Positions 52,401 through 61,489 are shown, numbered from the stretch's first letter. The stretch: DNA of 64,000 bases from Effrenium voratum (GCA_963377175.1 CAUJNA010000857.1:269501-333500); one strand, 5' to 3'. Numbers and translations are program-made. Notes: a model not told the origin generated them from the sequence alone.

Positions 52401-55400
52401 CTCGCAACCTGTGGTCGGACAACTAGGCCAGCCATTGACACGAATCTCAGTCGAAACTCGACGAACGGTCCTTCATAGGAACAAGTCGTTTACCCTGCAA
52501 GTAGGCCCCCCCCCTTCAGCTCGGCCTATAATTCGCCAAGAATATGTCACCATTTCCAAAGTCACCCAAAGTGCTAAAGTTCTAAAGTGCTAAATAATAT
52601 GTCGCCCAAAGTGCTCATATGTCACCTATCTATTCACCTAAAGTTTTGATGGATTTGCAAAACACTGCCCCTAAAATGTCATCACCCCAACTGAAAGCAG
52701 CGGAAGAACAAAAACCGGTCGAACCCCCAAACTGCACAACGTGCGCAGTCAAATACTTCTCGGGTGACCAGCTACAGCCCCTCCCAAAAGTCAAAACGCC
52801 AACTCCGAGGTCAACGCTCACAGAGCCGGGCGGGCAAAACACTGACTCTTCTACCGTGGATCCATCTTTAAAAAAAGAAAGAGGAAACAAATCGGCCGGC
52901 TCAGCGAAGCTCATGATGAGCTCATGTTTTCAAGAAGAACCATGTGCAGCAAAATGCGATGCAAAAAACAGCATGTCGGATTGGTCCTTGACCCCGCGCA
53001 TGTCCAGTTTCACTTCTTCTGAGAAGTGGGGAAAACAACGTTCTTGAACAACGCTTGAAAGTCAGGAGGTCAAGCCAACGAAGCAGCAAAACCTTAAGGA
53101 GACTTCAAGTTTCAGCCGCGTCGCATCACCTTCCGAACGATGGGCTCTGTGAGGTACTTCTCCTCCACCAAGCGATCAAAGAGCTCCCCGCCCTCGCAAA
53201 GCTCCATGACCTCGGTCGGAAGTCTTGGGCTTGTTGCCACATGAAATTGCAGCTGGGGCCAAAGGTATCCGGTGGTGGTTGGGCCTCCAACAAGAAGGGT
53301 CCAACCAAAAAGGGTCCTCCAACGAAAGGGTCGAACAAAAATCAATTCGGGGGGTGATTCTATAGCCATAGCTATGTTGAGGCTTGGAACCCGTGCACTA
53401 AAGCACCGCACACCCCATCACCCCCAGCACCTTGTCTCCTGTTTGGGGAGTCCCCTCCCTTTCCCGTTGAGAAGTGAGAATCTCCTGAAGCTTTCAGCAA
53501 TTTGGGAAACCTGGGTCGGTTCTTGATAAGAATCCGCACGGGTAGCGATGCGGTACTCGCTTCCACCACGCTTACGCAAAACACAACCTCTCCCACAAAA
53601 ATGCCTATGCGAGGCCAATTTGACTAGACGCCTCCCTACACGCGTCTCAACGCGTCTCAACACATTTAGGCCGGCGCACATCTGCACCTGTCAGGGCAAT
53701 ATAAATACACGACACGCACTTAATATTTTGGCAGCTCCACCTCGCCAGTGCTTCGCAAGCCAACCATCCCACGACAACACCCCACGCTGTTTGCCCCTTG
53801 AGAAAGCACCTGTCACGCGACAACTCAAGCTATCAACTGATCGCCTGCGCGACTGCCTACGCGAAGCCTGGGAAACAACGCTGCCCAAGTGGCCAAGTAA
53901 AGGTTGCAACGGTCCTCATACACCGCAAAGAGCCGGACGATGTTGGGATGATCCATCCTCAGATCAAATCACAGGTGCAGCAACCTCTTGCCTTGTGCAT
54001 GGCCTCAACTTGGAGTTTAAAGCGTTCGAGTGAAAGAAGTTCTCTCCGCTGAGTTGGCGCGAAGCTTGAGCTCTGATCCCATTCGGGAGACTGCAGTGCC
54101 ACACCAATGGTTCAGTGCCAGACGATATCCACTAGCGATTCAGCTCTCAAATTCCTGTTGCAATTCTGCGGGAGCTGGTTGGAATATGTTGCCACACTAC
54201 ATGTTGACGGCCTGCAAGCTCCCAGGCACCAAGGCTCTGCGCTGGGCGAAACTCGATGCCTCTTTGGAATCATCAGAATCATCAGAATCATCAGACTAAG
54301 ACCATTTTCCAACCTCCACGCGAATGAAACTGCCAATGGCTATGGATGCAGTTCCTGTTTGCTCTTGTTGGCCTTCCAGTGTTGTTGCTTCAGGATGCTC
54401 GGGGCAGGATTTGTGAGTGCTTTTGCTTGTCCTTACAAGATGGACTTCGCTTGCTCGAGTGCTTGGCTTGTCGGCTTGTGCTGCATTATCTGAACTCGTT
54501 TGTCTTGATGGCGAATGAGCTTGTCTGAATGCTTTGAGGTTAGAGGATGGCATGACATGATTGAAAGCCAACCTGTTGGTTCCGTTACTCCTGGCCAACT
54601 TGAACGGCTGTGGGGTACCTTATCAAAATTCACACTCATGTCTTCCGGCAAATCGTGCTTGGCCACTTGACCACAGGTTTCTGTCGCCGTTCCTCCCAAT
54701 TCCAAGGTAATTACTCTTGGCAAGGCCCCTTCTAAAATGGTCATGAGAAAGGGTACCGCGGTACCGATCTGCAGGATGTCTGACTACCTCCTGTTTTCCC
54801 TATCTGGAGCCAAATCGCTTCACTATGGGAACTTGCGCATAGCCTTGAAGTCAGCGCACCCACTCGACAGCCTTCATGGGAAGCGAAGCTGCAGCGGCAC
54901 GAGCTCCCTCTGGGTCAGGTTGGAAGGCAGGTGCTGCCCAACAGGACTGCAGTTATTTCCAAGAGCTTTGGGAACAAAATGAAATACCCATCCCATTTGT
55001 TAGTTTCCCTTTGGGCACAAAACAAATAAAAAACCTGTGGCTGCCATAAGTAGCACCAAGTGAAGCAAATTCCCCTCAAGCAGCGTGAGAACTGCGGCGA
55101 AGCTTCTTCTGCGTGATCTGGATCTCGCGGCGGAGATGGTCAACATTCGCCCTCGGTCGGGCTGAGCGGGTCTTTCAGCAAGACATCTATGCGTTTCTGG
55201 GTTGCTTTCTGCTCCCCTGCTAAAAGTGAATAACTGTTAGTGGTTTAATGCGGAAAACCCATTAGTTGGCAAACAGTTAAAGTCCTAACATCCAAGCAAA
55301 ATGCAACGAAGTTTCGGCGGTTCAACAGCAAGTCCAACGGCATTCAAACGGTCCCATGGGCTAATTAAGGGTTCGCCACAAACAAGGCTGAGTATCTCTC

Positions 55401-55947
55401 AGGTGCCAACGCATAACTTGTTTCACCGCCAAGTGAGGAAGCCGTGGCAAGAGAGGTTGTGCCCCTGAGAAGATAACTCTGTGCGGGTTATAGCGAAATC
55501 TCCGCCACTGCCTGAGACTGAGATCCCTCTGCAAAAGGCTGACATCTGAGCCACAATCAAAACCCAGTAGATGCGGGTATTAGTAAGGGATAGTCCCAAC
55601 CATAAATGGATGCAGCCACCTTGAAAGTTCTTTGCATCTTTCTGGGTAGACCACCCCAATACCAGGTTTTCATTGCGGCGCATCTGGGCATGGGTCAAAA
55701 TTAAACCACCAGTGGACCGCAGGTTTTAGTCCATGTTTCCACTTACCAGGGTTTCATTTTGGGCTTACCCTATGTTTGACCCACAGCCATCTTGAAAAAC
55801 CCAGCCGCCTGCAGCACCGAGCGGCACGCCGGACTTCACGATGAACTTGACCGCTCGTCGTGCCCCCGTCTCCTTGTCGCGGGCCCGCCTTACAGTGCCA
55901 AAGCCGCCCTCGCCCAGCTTCACCTTGTCGATCTCGTATCTCTCCTC
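33247..55947 (-). CDS. Calcium-dependent protein kinase (18 joined exons)
   Basis: This is a complete CDPK core. Eighteen exons read from 55947 down to a TGA at 33247 and join in phase into 472 residues. They encode the LGEGGFG loop, RRAVKF (ATP lysine), LRREIQI (alpha-C Glu), DHPNIV, VMELCEGGELFD, VVHRDLKPEN, LIDFGLA, YVAPEV, EVDVWGCGV, GSPPFYG, the NRFKKAAL junction, and EF-hand loops DANGDGYLSFQE, DTDNDGKIEYTE, DKDGDGTITLEE and DSNKDGSISFEE. All four loops have Asp1, Gly6 and Glu12, so calcium binding should be normal. CDPKs phosphorylate Ser/Thr targets when calcium unlocks the junction segment; the target is unknown. No N-terminal localisation motif is certain: the first mapped exon begins at EERYEID in phase 0, and a candidate start exon lies at 57751-57780. 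Twelve of the 17 donors are GC, three GA and two GT. The whole reading is internally consistent, so I am confident of the family; the tail after FMDMLHG is less sure. Confidence 0.9.
34539..34643 (-). CDS. CDPK exon: EF-hand 4
   Basis: TTCAG|G opens 'VLHDDELQSQVPATRSASSI', then 'MDSNKDGSISFE'. The GA donor (GAG|GA) is phase 0. 'VLHDDEL' aligns with 'VLQDPDL' of the other kinase. Confidence 0.92.
35750..36410. repeat. Degenerate GT-rich satellite
   Basis: A unit containing 'GGCATGCAGTTTGGGGTGCT' recurs near 35756, 35858, 35938, 36112 and 36256, with interleaved 'TTGACGGTAGGGTGC' and 'GTGACGGTGCAGG'. It lies in a CDPK intron. Confidence 0.8.
36448..36885. repeat. Duplicated 11 bp minisatellite block
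   Basis: Two adjacent copies (from 36448 and from 36657) each contain tandem CCCTGGTGGAA units (about 7 and 11), then a shared 90 bp tail 'CCTTACCTCAGGGCCGCCCC' ... 'CAGCTGTTGGGGAAAA'. It abuts a CDPK exon. Confidence 0.92.
36902..36940 (-). CDS. CDPK micro-exon: EF-hand 3 end
   Basis: GCGCAG|G opens 'DGDGTITLEELRK'. Joined it gives loop DKDGDGTITLEE. The GC donor (AAG|GC) is phase 0. Reading on would enter the adjacent 11 bp minisatellite, so the splice is needed. Confidence 0.9.
37302..37670. repeat. About 100 bp satellite, 3.7 copies
   Basis: The unit starts 'AGTCACGGCAAATGGGCAC' at about 37308, 37407, 37509 and 37608. It contains 'TGCATTGGCCAATT', 'TGCTGCCATGCAAAG' and 'ATCCATATAAATC'. 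Confidence 0.9.
38152..38239 (-). CDS. CDPK exon: EF-hand 2 end, EF-hand 3 start
   Basis: CCGAG|G opens 'YTEFIAAAMDQRLQ', then 'NEAVCWRAFKSFDK'. The GA donor (AAG|GA) cuts the third loop after D-K. Confidence 0.92.
39684..39786. mobile_element. Family C element
   Basis: Ends are TGGCTGTGGCTCAAAA / TTTTGAGCCACAGCCA. The body is 'GGAAACATGGACCAAAACCT'. This is the clearest copy. Confidence 0.8.
39891..39978 (-). CDS. CDPK exon: EF-hand 2, first part
   Basis: CGCAG|G opens 'LEQHILDGRIPNLAQIL', then 'DTDNDGKI'. The GT donor splits a Glu codon, and the next exon restores IEYTE. Confidence 0.92.
40036..40148. mobile_element. Family A MITE
   Basis: Near-consensus copy (CTAGGTCC... to ...GGGGAACCTAA) in a CDPK intron. 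Confidence 0.82.
40473..40533 (-). CDS. CDPK exon: EF-hand 1
   Basis: GGCAG|G opens 'AFMKLDANGDGYLSFQEIKT'. The loop is canonical. The GC donor leaves G, which completes Gly with the next exon. Confidence 0.92.
41030..41103. mobile_element. Family A MITE, internal deletion
   Basis: About 74 bp copy. It keeps both ends (CCAGGTCCTCCAGTGGAGAG, TACTGGGGGACA) but has lost the central core. Confidence 0.65.
41164..41215 (-). CDS. CDPK exon: junction domain, second part
   Basis: CTGAG|G opens 'TAVAYQLTAEEQRELRE', matching 'IAYQLTEEEI.ELRE' of CDPKs. The GT donor is phase 0. Confidence 0.88.
41291..41480. mobile_element. Family J MITE, expanded copy
   Basis: Family J ends (GTGGATGGACGAAATCCACC ... 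GATTTCGTCCACTCTGGG). It contains three tandem copies of the 15 bp unit ACCATGGTTTCAACC. Confidence 0.65.
41524..41645. repeat. tRNA-derived SINE-like repeat
   Basis: 'GGTTTGGAGCCCGGTGGTTAG' resembles an A box, and 'AGGGGTTCAAATCCCC' is a B box inside a T-arm-like hairpin. Relatives lie at 45790-45850, 45900-46015 (inverted) and 51572-51665. Confidence 0.5.
43507..43581 (-). CDS. CDPK exon: junction domain, first part
   Basis: CGAG|G opens 'KLQADVLSNLRGFSVANRF', then 'KKAAL', the classic CDPK autoinhibitory segment. The GC donor is 2-base phase. The join to the next exon may be off by one codon relative to family length. Confidence 0.87.
45180..45294. mobile_element. Hairpin MITE
   Basis: Ends CAGGGCTCCCTATATTTTCC / GGAAATATAGGGGACCCTGG are almost perfect inverted repeats over a 115 bp non-coding body. 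It appears once in the window. Confidence 0.7.
45385..45590. mobile_element. Family D MITE plus partial second copy
   Basis: An inverted copy ('CCAGTGAACATCCCATTC' to 'TTTTGACTCCACAGCCATAT') is followed directly by a truncated repeat of its last 55 bp, from GTGGTGCACCTGCCCCAGAA. Confidence 0.7.
45670..45710 (-). CDS. CDPK micro-exon: end of kinase domain
   Basis: AAAAG|G opens 'ALDALKHRWFAAG'. The GC donor (AA|GC) with the next exon's G makes Lys. The exact 3' end is chosen by phase; a GT donor about six codons later is an alternative. Confidence 0.75.
45790..46015. repeat. Inverted pair of SINE-like repeats
   Basis: 'TCTAGTTGGTGGTTTGGTGG' at the left and its reverse complement ('CCACCAATTAGAGGGAAGCC') at the right enclose a B-box-like GATTTGAACCCC. 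Confidence 0.5.
46319..46540. repeat. (CATCGT)n/(CTC)n compound microsatellite
   Basis: CATCGT/CATCAT runs then CTCCTC runs. They produce artefactual poly-Asp/Glu and poly-Ile frames. Confidence 0.95.
47082..47194. mobile_element. Family A MITE
   Basis: Near-consensus copy with clean TIRs, in a CDPK intron. Confidence 0.85.
47504..47590 (-). CDS. CDPK exon: alpha-H/I
   Basis: GCCCAG|G opens 'DGPIWEPVSKAAKDLISRC', then 'LEMDPSKRIS'. The GC donor (TCG|GC) is phase 0. The join to 'ALDALKHRWF' has the same length as the other kinase. Confidence 0.9.
48383..48515 (-). CDS. CDPK exon: helix F to alpha-G
   Basis: CTGAG|G opens 'YAKEVDVWGCGVLMYC', then 'GSPPFYGRTDVDVLRKV'. It ends 'QYSLE' at a GC donor (GAG|GC) in phase 0. 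Confidence 0.92.
48541..48735. repeat. GT-rich compound microsatellite
   Basis: TGTGTTGCG, GTGT and GGGTGGGC runs, in a CDPK intron next to the helix F exon. Confidence 0.9.
49618..49704. mobile_element. Family A MITE, rearranged copy
   Basis: 3' half with the family end (GGGCACCCATTGCTGGGGGACCTAG, read here in parts) and a scrambled 5' half. It lies about 60 bp from a CDPK exon. Confidence 0.55.
49762..49889 (-). CDS. CDPK exon: DFG to APE
   Basis: Encodes 'DATPLKLIDFGLAQRC', then 'LKSAVGTAFYVAPEVMAGK'. The GC donor (CA|GC) with the next exon's G makes Gln. An acceptor two codons earlier is possible. Confidence 0.9.
49905..50045. repeat. (TTGG/CTGG)n microsatellite
   Basis: GGTTGGTTGGCTGGC repeats directly upstream of the DFG exon. 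On the minus strand it is a CCAA/CCAG tract near the acceptor. Confidence 0.92.
50668..50712 (-). CDS. CDPK exon: catalytic loop
   Basis: GACAG|G opens 'DVVHRDLKPENYILL', with the complete HRD motif and the metal-binding Asn. The GC donor (CTG|GC) is phase 0. Confidence 0.9.
50757..50867. mobile_element. Family D MITE
   Basis: Inverted copy with strong ends CATATGGCCATGGGTCAAAA / TTTTGACCCACAGCCATATG, about 45 bp upstream of the HRD exon of the CDPK. Confidence 0.82.
51012..51103. mobile_element. Family B MITE
   Basis: 92 bp stand-alone copy of the nested element, in the opposite internal orientation. The ends are CCCAGAGGGTCCAAGTACC / ACTTAGACCCTCTGGG, flanked by ATA on both sides. Confidence 0.82.
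51475..51514 (-). CDS. CDPK micro-exon: alpha-E
   Basis: ACCGAG|G opens 'KQVFSSISYCHGK'. The GA donor (AAG|GA) is phase 0. Spacing to HRD equals that of the other kinase. Confidence 0.85.
53125..53210 (-). CDS. CDPK exon: hinge and alpha-D
   Basis: ACCGAG|G opens 'VMELCEGGELFDRLVEEKYL', then 'TEPIVRKV'. The gatekeeper is Met. The GC donor splits a Met codon (AT|GC). Confidence 0.9.
53894..53957 (-). CDS. CDPK exon: strands beta-4/5
   Basis: CTGAG|G opens 'MDHPNIVRLFAVYEDRCNLY' and ends in Leu. The GC donor (TTG|GC) is phase 0 and joins 'VMELCEGG'. Confidence 0.9.
55113..55151 (-). CDS. CDPK micro-exon: alpha-C helix
   Basis: CCGAG|G opens 'ANVDHLRREIQI', containing the alpha-C Glu. The GC donor (AC|GC) plus the next exon's G makes Thr, giving 'QITMDHPNIV'. 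Confidence 0.8.
55687..55789. mobile_element. Family C element, inverted copy
   Basis: Minus-orientation copy (GGTCAAAATTAAACCACC to TTTGACCCACAGCCAT), about 40 bp downstream of the first mapped CDPK exon. Confidence 0.72.
55826..55947 (-). CDS. CDPK exon: glycine loop and ATP lysine
   Basis: GCTGAG|G opens 'EERYEIDKVKLGEGGFGTV', followed by 'RRAVKFIVKSG'. The GC donor (GT|GC) is 2-base phase. The acceptor context GCTGAG|G matches the equivalent exon of the other kinase. Confidence 0.9.
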
Positions 55948-55981
55948 CTCAGCTGATGCCAAAAACGCCGTTGTTCAGTTC

Positions 55982-56104
55982 CTAGGTCCTCCAGATTTGA
56001 GACGTTACAATAAGTTGGTACCCGATGTCTTTTTTTGTCTATTTTAGTAGGGGAGCCCTCCCAACCAAAAAAGGGGTGAGAAAGGGCACCACTGGGGGAC
56101 CTAG
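55982..56104. mobile_element. Family A MITE
   Basis: Copy with TIRs CTAGGTCCTCCAG / CTGGGGGACCTAG, 35 bp upstream of the first mapped CDPK exon. Confidence 0.82.
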
Positions 56105-56470
56105 CTTCAGCGGCCAATGGAATGTCTCGCAAGCGGCCGCTGATATGCGATCACTACTCTGACAGGCTTGCAGCGCGTTTTAGCGAGCAAAGCGGCTTCT
56201 TGTAGACAATGATACTACGTGGTGTAGTCCCCATGGACTGCTCCTACATGTCATAAGGCTAGCCCAACACAGGCTTTTTCTCTTTAGCAACAGTTGATTC
56301 CGTGCCCTAACTGTTGCCGCCCTTTTGACTACCAGTTTCCCTTTCGAGGAAATGAACCAGCCCTGGGTTTAAGTCAACCTTGGCGTAGCCCTGATTCGGA
56401 ACGACCACCTTGTCCTGACTCCGGGGAACAAACAACAAACACGCTGGCGGAATGAAGAGCCACGGGTCAT

Positions 56471-56602
56471 ACTGTGGATGGACGAAATTCGTTCGCACCA
56501 CTTGGAAACCATGGTTGAAACCATGTTTTTTGGTATTTACAAGGGAATCATCATTCCAGGGATTCTTAGGTGGTGCGAAACGGATTTCGTCCATCCACAG
56601 TA
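56471..56602. mobile_element. Family J MITE
   Basis: 132 bp with long inverted ends CTGTGGATGGACGAAATTCG / CGGATTTCGTCCATCCACAG. The inner 'CACCACTTGGAAACCATGG' also pairs partly. Diverged copies lie at 41291-41480 and 42719-42770. Confidence 0.8.
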
Positions 56603-57338
56603 TTGCGGAAATTTCCAGAAACTGGCATGTGAAAGTTCAAAGGCATTTGCAGGTACATGGGAGATCTCGCTCTGTCCGCCGCAAAAATGTGAGCAAAGAC
56701 TACTGTGGTCTCAAACACCAGAAACACATACGGTCATTGTACAATTTCCAGCTCATCCTTGTAGCTCTGCAAATTCTGTCTCATCTCTGTTCTGGCCAAT
56801 CCAATATAAATGTGCATGTCTGAACCAAGCCTGCCGCAATTGTGCGACGCCGACAACTGAAAGCTTTTCCCAATGACTTGCTGGTGCTCAGCAGGGAACT
56901 TGAGAAGGAGAGACACGAAAGGTAGGATCCGCAAAGTTCTAGGGGCCACTTCCCCATTCTTTCCAGGGATCCTTCTTTTCAGAAAACCATCAGAACCCCA
57001 GGGGAAACAGTTGATGTTTGAAAAGAATGACGATTGAAAAGAATGGTTGATTATCAACCCCTAGAAAAATGGTTCCCCTAATGCGTCGTGAACTGGTTCA
57101 CCGAATGCGTCCTCTAAAAAGAAAGGATCCGGGGCTTTTCATCGAATACCGTTCAGCCGCGCATGGAGCCCAGCAGCTTGACTATGTTAAGAGGCAATGT
57201 CCGTTGCGTGAAAAGGGGAAGCACTTGTTGACCACCTACTTACCCCTTAAAACTCCAAGCCCTGGGAAGTTAATCTTTTACAGACATATAGCCCATGTTA
57301 CCCAAAAAGTTGAAAAGTTGTGTTTTTAAGAGGTAAGC

Positions 57339-57401
57339 CTAGGTCCTCCAGGAGAGAGGTTAGAATAAGGCAATAAGGTAAAAGGGCACTTGGGGACCTA
57401 G
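57339..57401. mobile_element. Family A MITE, short copy
   Basis: 63 bp internally deleted copy with both ends intact (CTAGGTCCTCCAG, TTGGGGACCTAG). Confidence 0.7.
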
Positions 57402-57750
57402 CCATGTACAGTGGGGCACTTTTTTCAGCGAAGGGACAAGGCGCACCGTGACTCGACGAGTCAAGCGGTGCGAAAAGCGGACCGAAGTGTGAGGCAAAGC
57501 GAGCGAAAAGAGCGGAAAAAGGAGCGAAGCTGCCAATCAGGCTCCGGGGGGAGCCGGGGCCGACCCCAGACCCCCTCAACCTAGCCTTGCTAACGCATGG
57601 ACAAACTCAAGCTAGCCTCCTTGAGGCTACCTTTCGTGATAAGGGAATGACCCTTATAAAACATCCAACTGGTGATTTCCCTTCAGGGAATCCCAAAACG
57701 GTTCATTCTCTTCCCTACCTATCGCACCAGCAAAAATGAGACCTGAGGGC

Positions 57751-57780
57751 CCGAGTCGCAATGTTCGTGGAGAACTCCAT
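57751..57780 (-). CDS. Candidate first exon of the CDPK
   Basis: ATG at 57780 opens 'MEFSTNIATR' and ends at a GC donor (CGG|GCC) in phase 0, as the next exon needs. Joined it reads 'NIATREERYEIDKVKLGEG', resembling the short 'F..N...I.D.Y.ID..KLG' lead-in of CDPKs. The frame is open further upstream ('RKDFRQRLID'), so it might instead be a UBA-like exon of another gene. Confidence 0.35.
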
Positions 57781-57957
57781 GTCAATCAAGCGCTGGCGAA
57801 AGTCTTTGCGGGTGTTGGCCCTGCTCCTTAGCGCAGGCGGTCAGAGTCCGCCTCTCAGTAGAAGCGGCTTTATAAGCACAACTTGCTGGTGCGATAGGCA
57901 GGAAATGAGAAATCCCTATAAACCATGTCCTACGGTTTCCTTTCAGGAAATCCCTCC

Positions 57958-58830
57958 GACACAAACACAGATACAAACACAGACGTGCACACAGAATTAC
58001 ACAGAGAGACACCAACAGACACACACACACACAAAGACGAACAGAAACGCACAAACACAAAGATGCACAGAAACGCACAAAACCACAGCGACACACGTAT
58101 ACACACACAGACACAGACACAGACACAGACACAAACACTGACACTGACACTGACACTGACACACACAGACACAGACACAGACACACCCCCACCCCCACCC
58201 CCACCCACACCCACACCCACACCCTCCCCCGCCCCCGCCCCCGCCCCCTCCCCCGCCCACGCCCCCACCCACACCCACACCCACACCGACCCCCGCCCCC
58301 GCCACCGCCCCCGCCCACGCCCACGCCCACGCCCACGCCCACGCCCCCGCCCCCGCCCCCGCCCCCGTCCCCGCCCCCACACGCACGCTCGCACGCACGC
58401 ACGCGCGCGCGCGCGCGCACGCGCACACGCACGCACACGCACACGCACACGCACGCACCGCACGCACACGCACACGCACACGCACACGCACACGCACACG
58501 CACACGCACACGCACACGCACACGCACACGCACACGCACACGCACACGCACACGCACACGCACACGCACACACGCACACGCACACGCACACGCACACGCA
58601 CACGCACACGCACACGCACACGCACACGCACACGCACACGCACACGCACACGCACACGCACACGCACACGCACACGCACACGCACACGCACACGCACACC
58701 ACACACGCACACGCGACGCACGCACGCAGACGCAGACGCACGCGCACGCGCACGCGCACGCGCACGCGCACGCGCACGCGCACGCGCACGCGCACGCACA
58801 CGCACACGCACACGCACACGCACACGCACA

Positions 58831-58924
<94 letters not shown>
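57958..58924. repeat. Compound CA/CACG/CCCCAC megasatellite
   Basis: About 970 bp. ACAG/CA gives way to CCCCAC/GCCCCC, then ACGCAC, a short GCGC core, long CACACG, CGCACG and finally pure CA. All ORFs here are artefacts. Confidence 0.97.
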
Positions 58925-58926
<2 letters not shown>

Positions 58927-59282
58927 AAACTCCAGATGGAGGGTGCTAATCCTTTCGAGTACAACTGATGAGTCTCGAGTACAACTGATGAGTCTCGAGT
59001 ACAGCTGATGAGTCTCTCATCGTTCGAGTACAGCTGGTGAGTCTCGAGTACAGCTGGGGTTCAGCTGGTTTTGGAGAAAAGGGCAAAAAGGGGACCTTTG
59101 TTTGGGGTGGGCCCGCCAGCTGCCATGACAATGGCCCAGGCGCAGCCCGGCAGGTACGTTTGGACCCGGACACCGGGGGGCGTCTTCGTTGGCTGGAGAC
59201 CCCCCGGGCCGGCTCCAGCCCCCTGCTGTCGTGAAAAAAGGATTGTATGGTGGCAGGGTATTCTGCCACTCCGCACACACAC
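58921..59282. repeat. 360 bp direct duplication, copy 1
   Basis: Nearly identical to 60656-61018. It starts ACACTTAAACTCCAGATGG and contains five diverging 20 bp units CGAGTACAACTGATGAGTCT. It then has 'GTTTGGGGTGGGCCCGCCAG' and 'GGCAGGGTATTCTGCCACTC'. Confidence 0.95.
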
Positions 59283-59604
59283 GCCCCTCAAAGAGGGGCG
59301 AGAAACACTTTCTCGGGGGGGGAGAAGAATCGCCCGAAAGACGGACGAAGACCCCAACAGAAAACAAACGGAGCAAGCACCCAAAAGAATCCCCACGTTG
59401 GGTCTCCGCGGGCAAAACCCCAACCAAGAAACACGAAAAACAGGGGAACCCGAGTTTTAGGGTCACCGCCGAGGGCAAAAACCCCAAACAGCCCAGAAAC
59501 CCTCCTAAACCTGGAAGACGACCACCACCGCAAAGTTGAAGACCGAGAAGAGGACCAGGCCATCCCTAAACGGGCGAAGAGGAAGAACAGGAAGTAGTTG
59601 GAAA

Positions 59605-59684
59605 AAGGCGGGGGGGGAGAAAACGAAAGAAAGGAAGAGAGAAAGAGAGAAAGAAAGAAAGAAGGAACGAAAGAAAGAAGGAAC

Positions 59685-59744
<60 letters not shown>

Positions 59745-59994
59745 GAGAGAGAGAGAGAGAGAGAGAGCGTATTTAGGGCGTCGCAACCGCCCGGGGGGAA
59801 AAAGAAACAGGGTGCGTATTTAGGGCGCCGCATCCCGCCCGGGAAGAAGGAAAAACGAAGAGACAGGAGGAGGAGAGAAGGAGAAGGGAACAGGAGAAAA
59901 GGGAAGGAAACGAGAGAAGGGGAGAAGGAGGGAAAGAGGGAAAGAAAGAAAGAAAGAAAGAAAGAAAGGAAGAAAGAAGAAAGAAAGAAAGAAA

Positions 59995-60042
<48 letters not shown>

Positions 60043-60049
60043 GAAGAAA

Positions 60050-60107
<58 letters not shown>

Positions 60108-60112
60108 TGCGT
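59605..60112. repeat. GA and GAAA microsatellites with interspersed motif
   Basis: GA (59640-59767) and GAAA (59930-60103) arrays. Between and after them the motif GCGTATTTAGGGCG(T/C)CGCA followed by ACCGCCC or TCCCGCCC recurs at 59767, 59814 and about 60109. Confidence 0.92.
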
Positions 60113-60655
60113 ATTTAAGGCGACGCATCCCGCCCAGAGAAACACGAGGACAAAGCCAATGCTCGAGGAAGAGGGCGTCGAATCCCGCAGAGGGGCCATG
60201 AGGAAGAGCCCGATGAAGCAACGGTAGGGAACGAAGACGGCAAGCCAAACAGCGCGAGGGGACCGAGGACCACGAACAAATAGGCAAACAAGAAGAGGAC
60301 GACGACGAAAAAGGCAAACAACGCGGCAGAGAAGAAGCCATCCCTAAACGGGCCAAGAAGAAGAACAGCAACACGCGGAAGACGGAAGGCCGGAAGAAGG
60401 AACGGGAGGAAGGAGAAGCCATCCCTAAACGGGCGAAGAGCAAGACGACGGACACGCGGACGACGAAGGCGAGGAGGGAGGGTGAAACGTAGCTATGAAG
60501 AGGTGGCTGTCTTCCCTTTAGTGAAACCTCGTTCCTGGTTAAAATGTGAAATTCCGCTGATCTATGATAAGCACGTTGAGGTTAAATTTTCCGACAGAGC
60601 CGGCCCGGGGTCACACAATGGGTACACCCGAGGATTCCCCACGAATGGGGTGTAC

Positions 60656-61332
<677 letters not shown>

Positions 61333-61371
61333 ACACCACACACACACACACAGGCACGCGCGCAAGCACGC

Positions 61372-61424
61372 ACGAGCTCAGGCAAGCCAAGCGCGGCAAC
61401 GATCTGAGCTTTGCCTGCAGGTAC
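61372..61424 (-). CDS. Weak exon candidate beside CA array
   Basis: TACCTGCAG|GC opens 'KAQIVAALGLPELVR' before the sequence decays into the CA repeat. The acceptor is good and the peptide helical-looking, but there is no domain and only about 16 codons. Confidence 0.2.
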
Positions 61425-61489
61425 AATCTCTCTAACACCCTCACCGAGAGCTTAAACCATCATTCCGAAGCTGCAAATGCTAGGCCCTC

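Noticed and set aside
57782..58924. Several overlapping 300-380 codon ORFs (Cys-Val, Thr-His, Ala-Cys repeats)
   Set aside because: Pure translation of the CA/CACG microsatellite; open in every frame because the repeat lacks stop codons.
58960..59070. Active hammerhead ribozyme
   Set aside because: CTGATGAG is present but the GAAA box and closing stem are not.
59288..60199. 303-codon Phe/Ser-Leu ORF
   Set aside because: Translation of GA and GAAA arrays on the minus strand.
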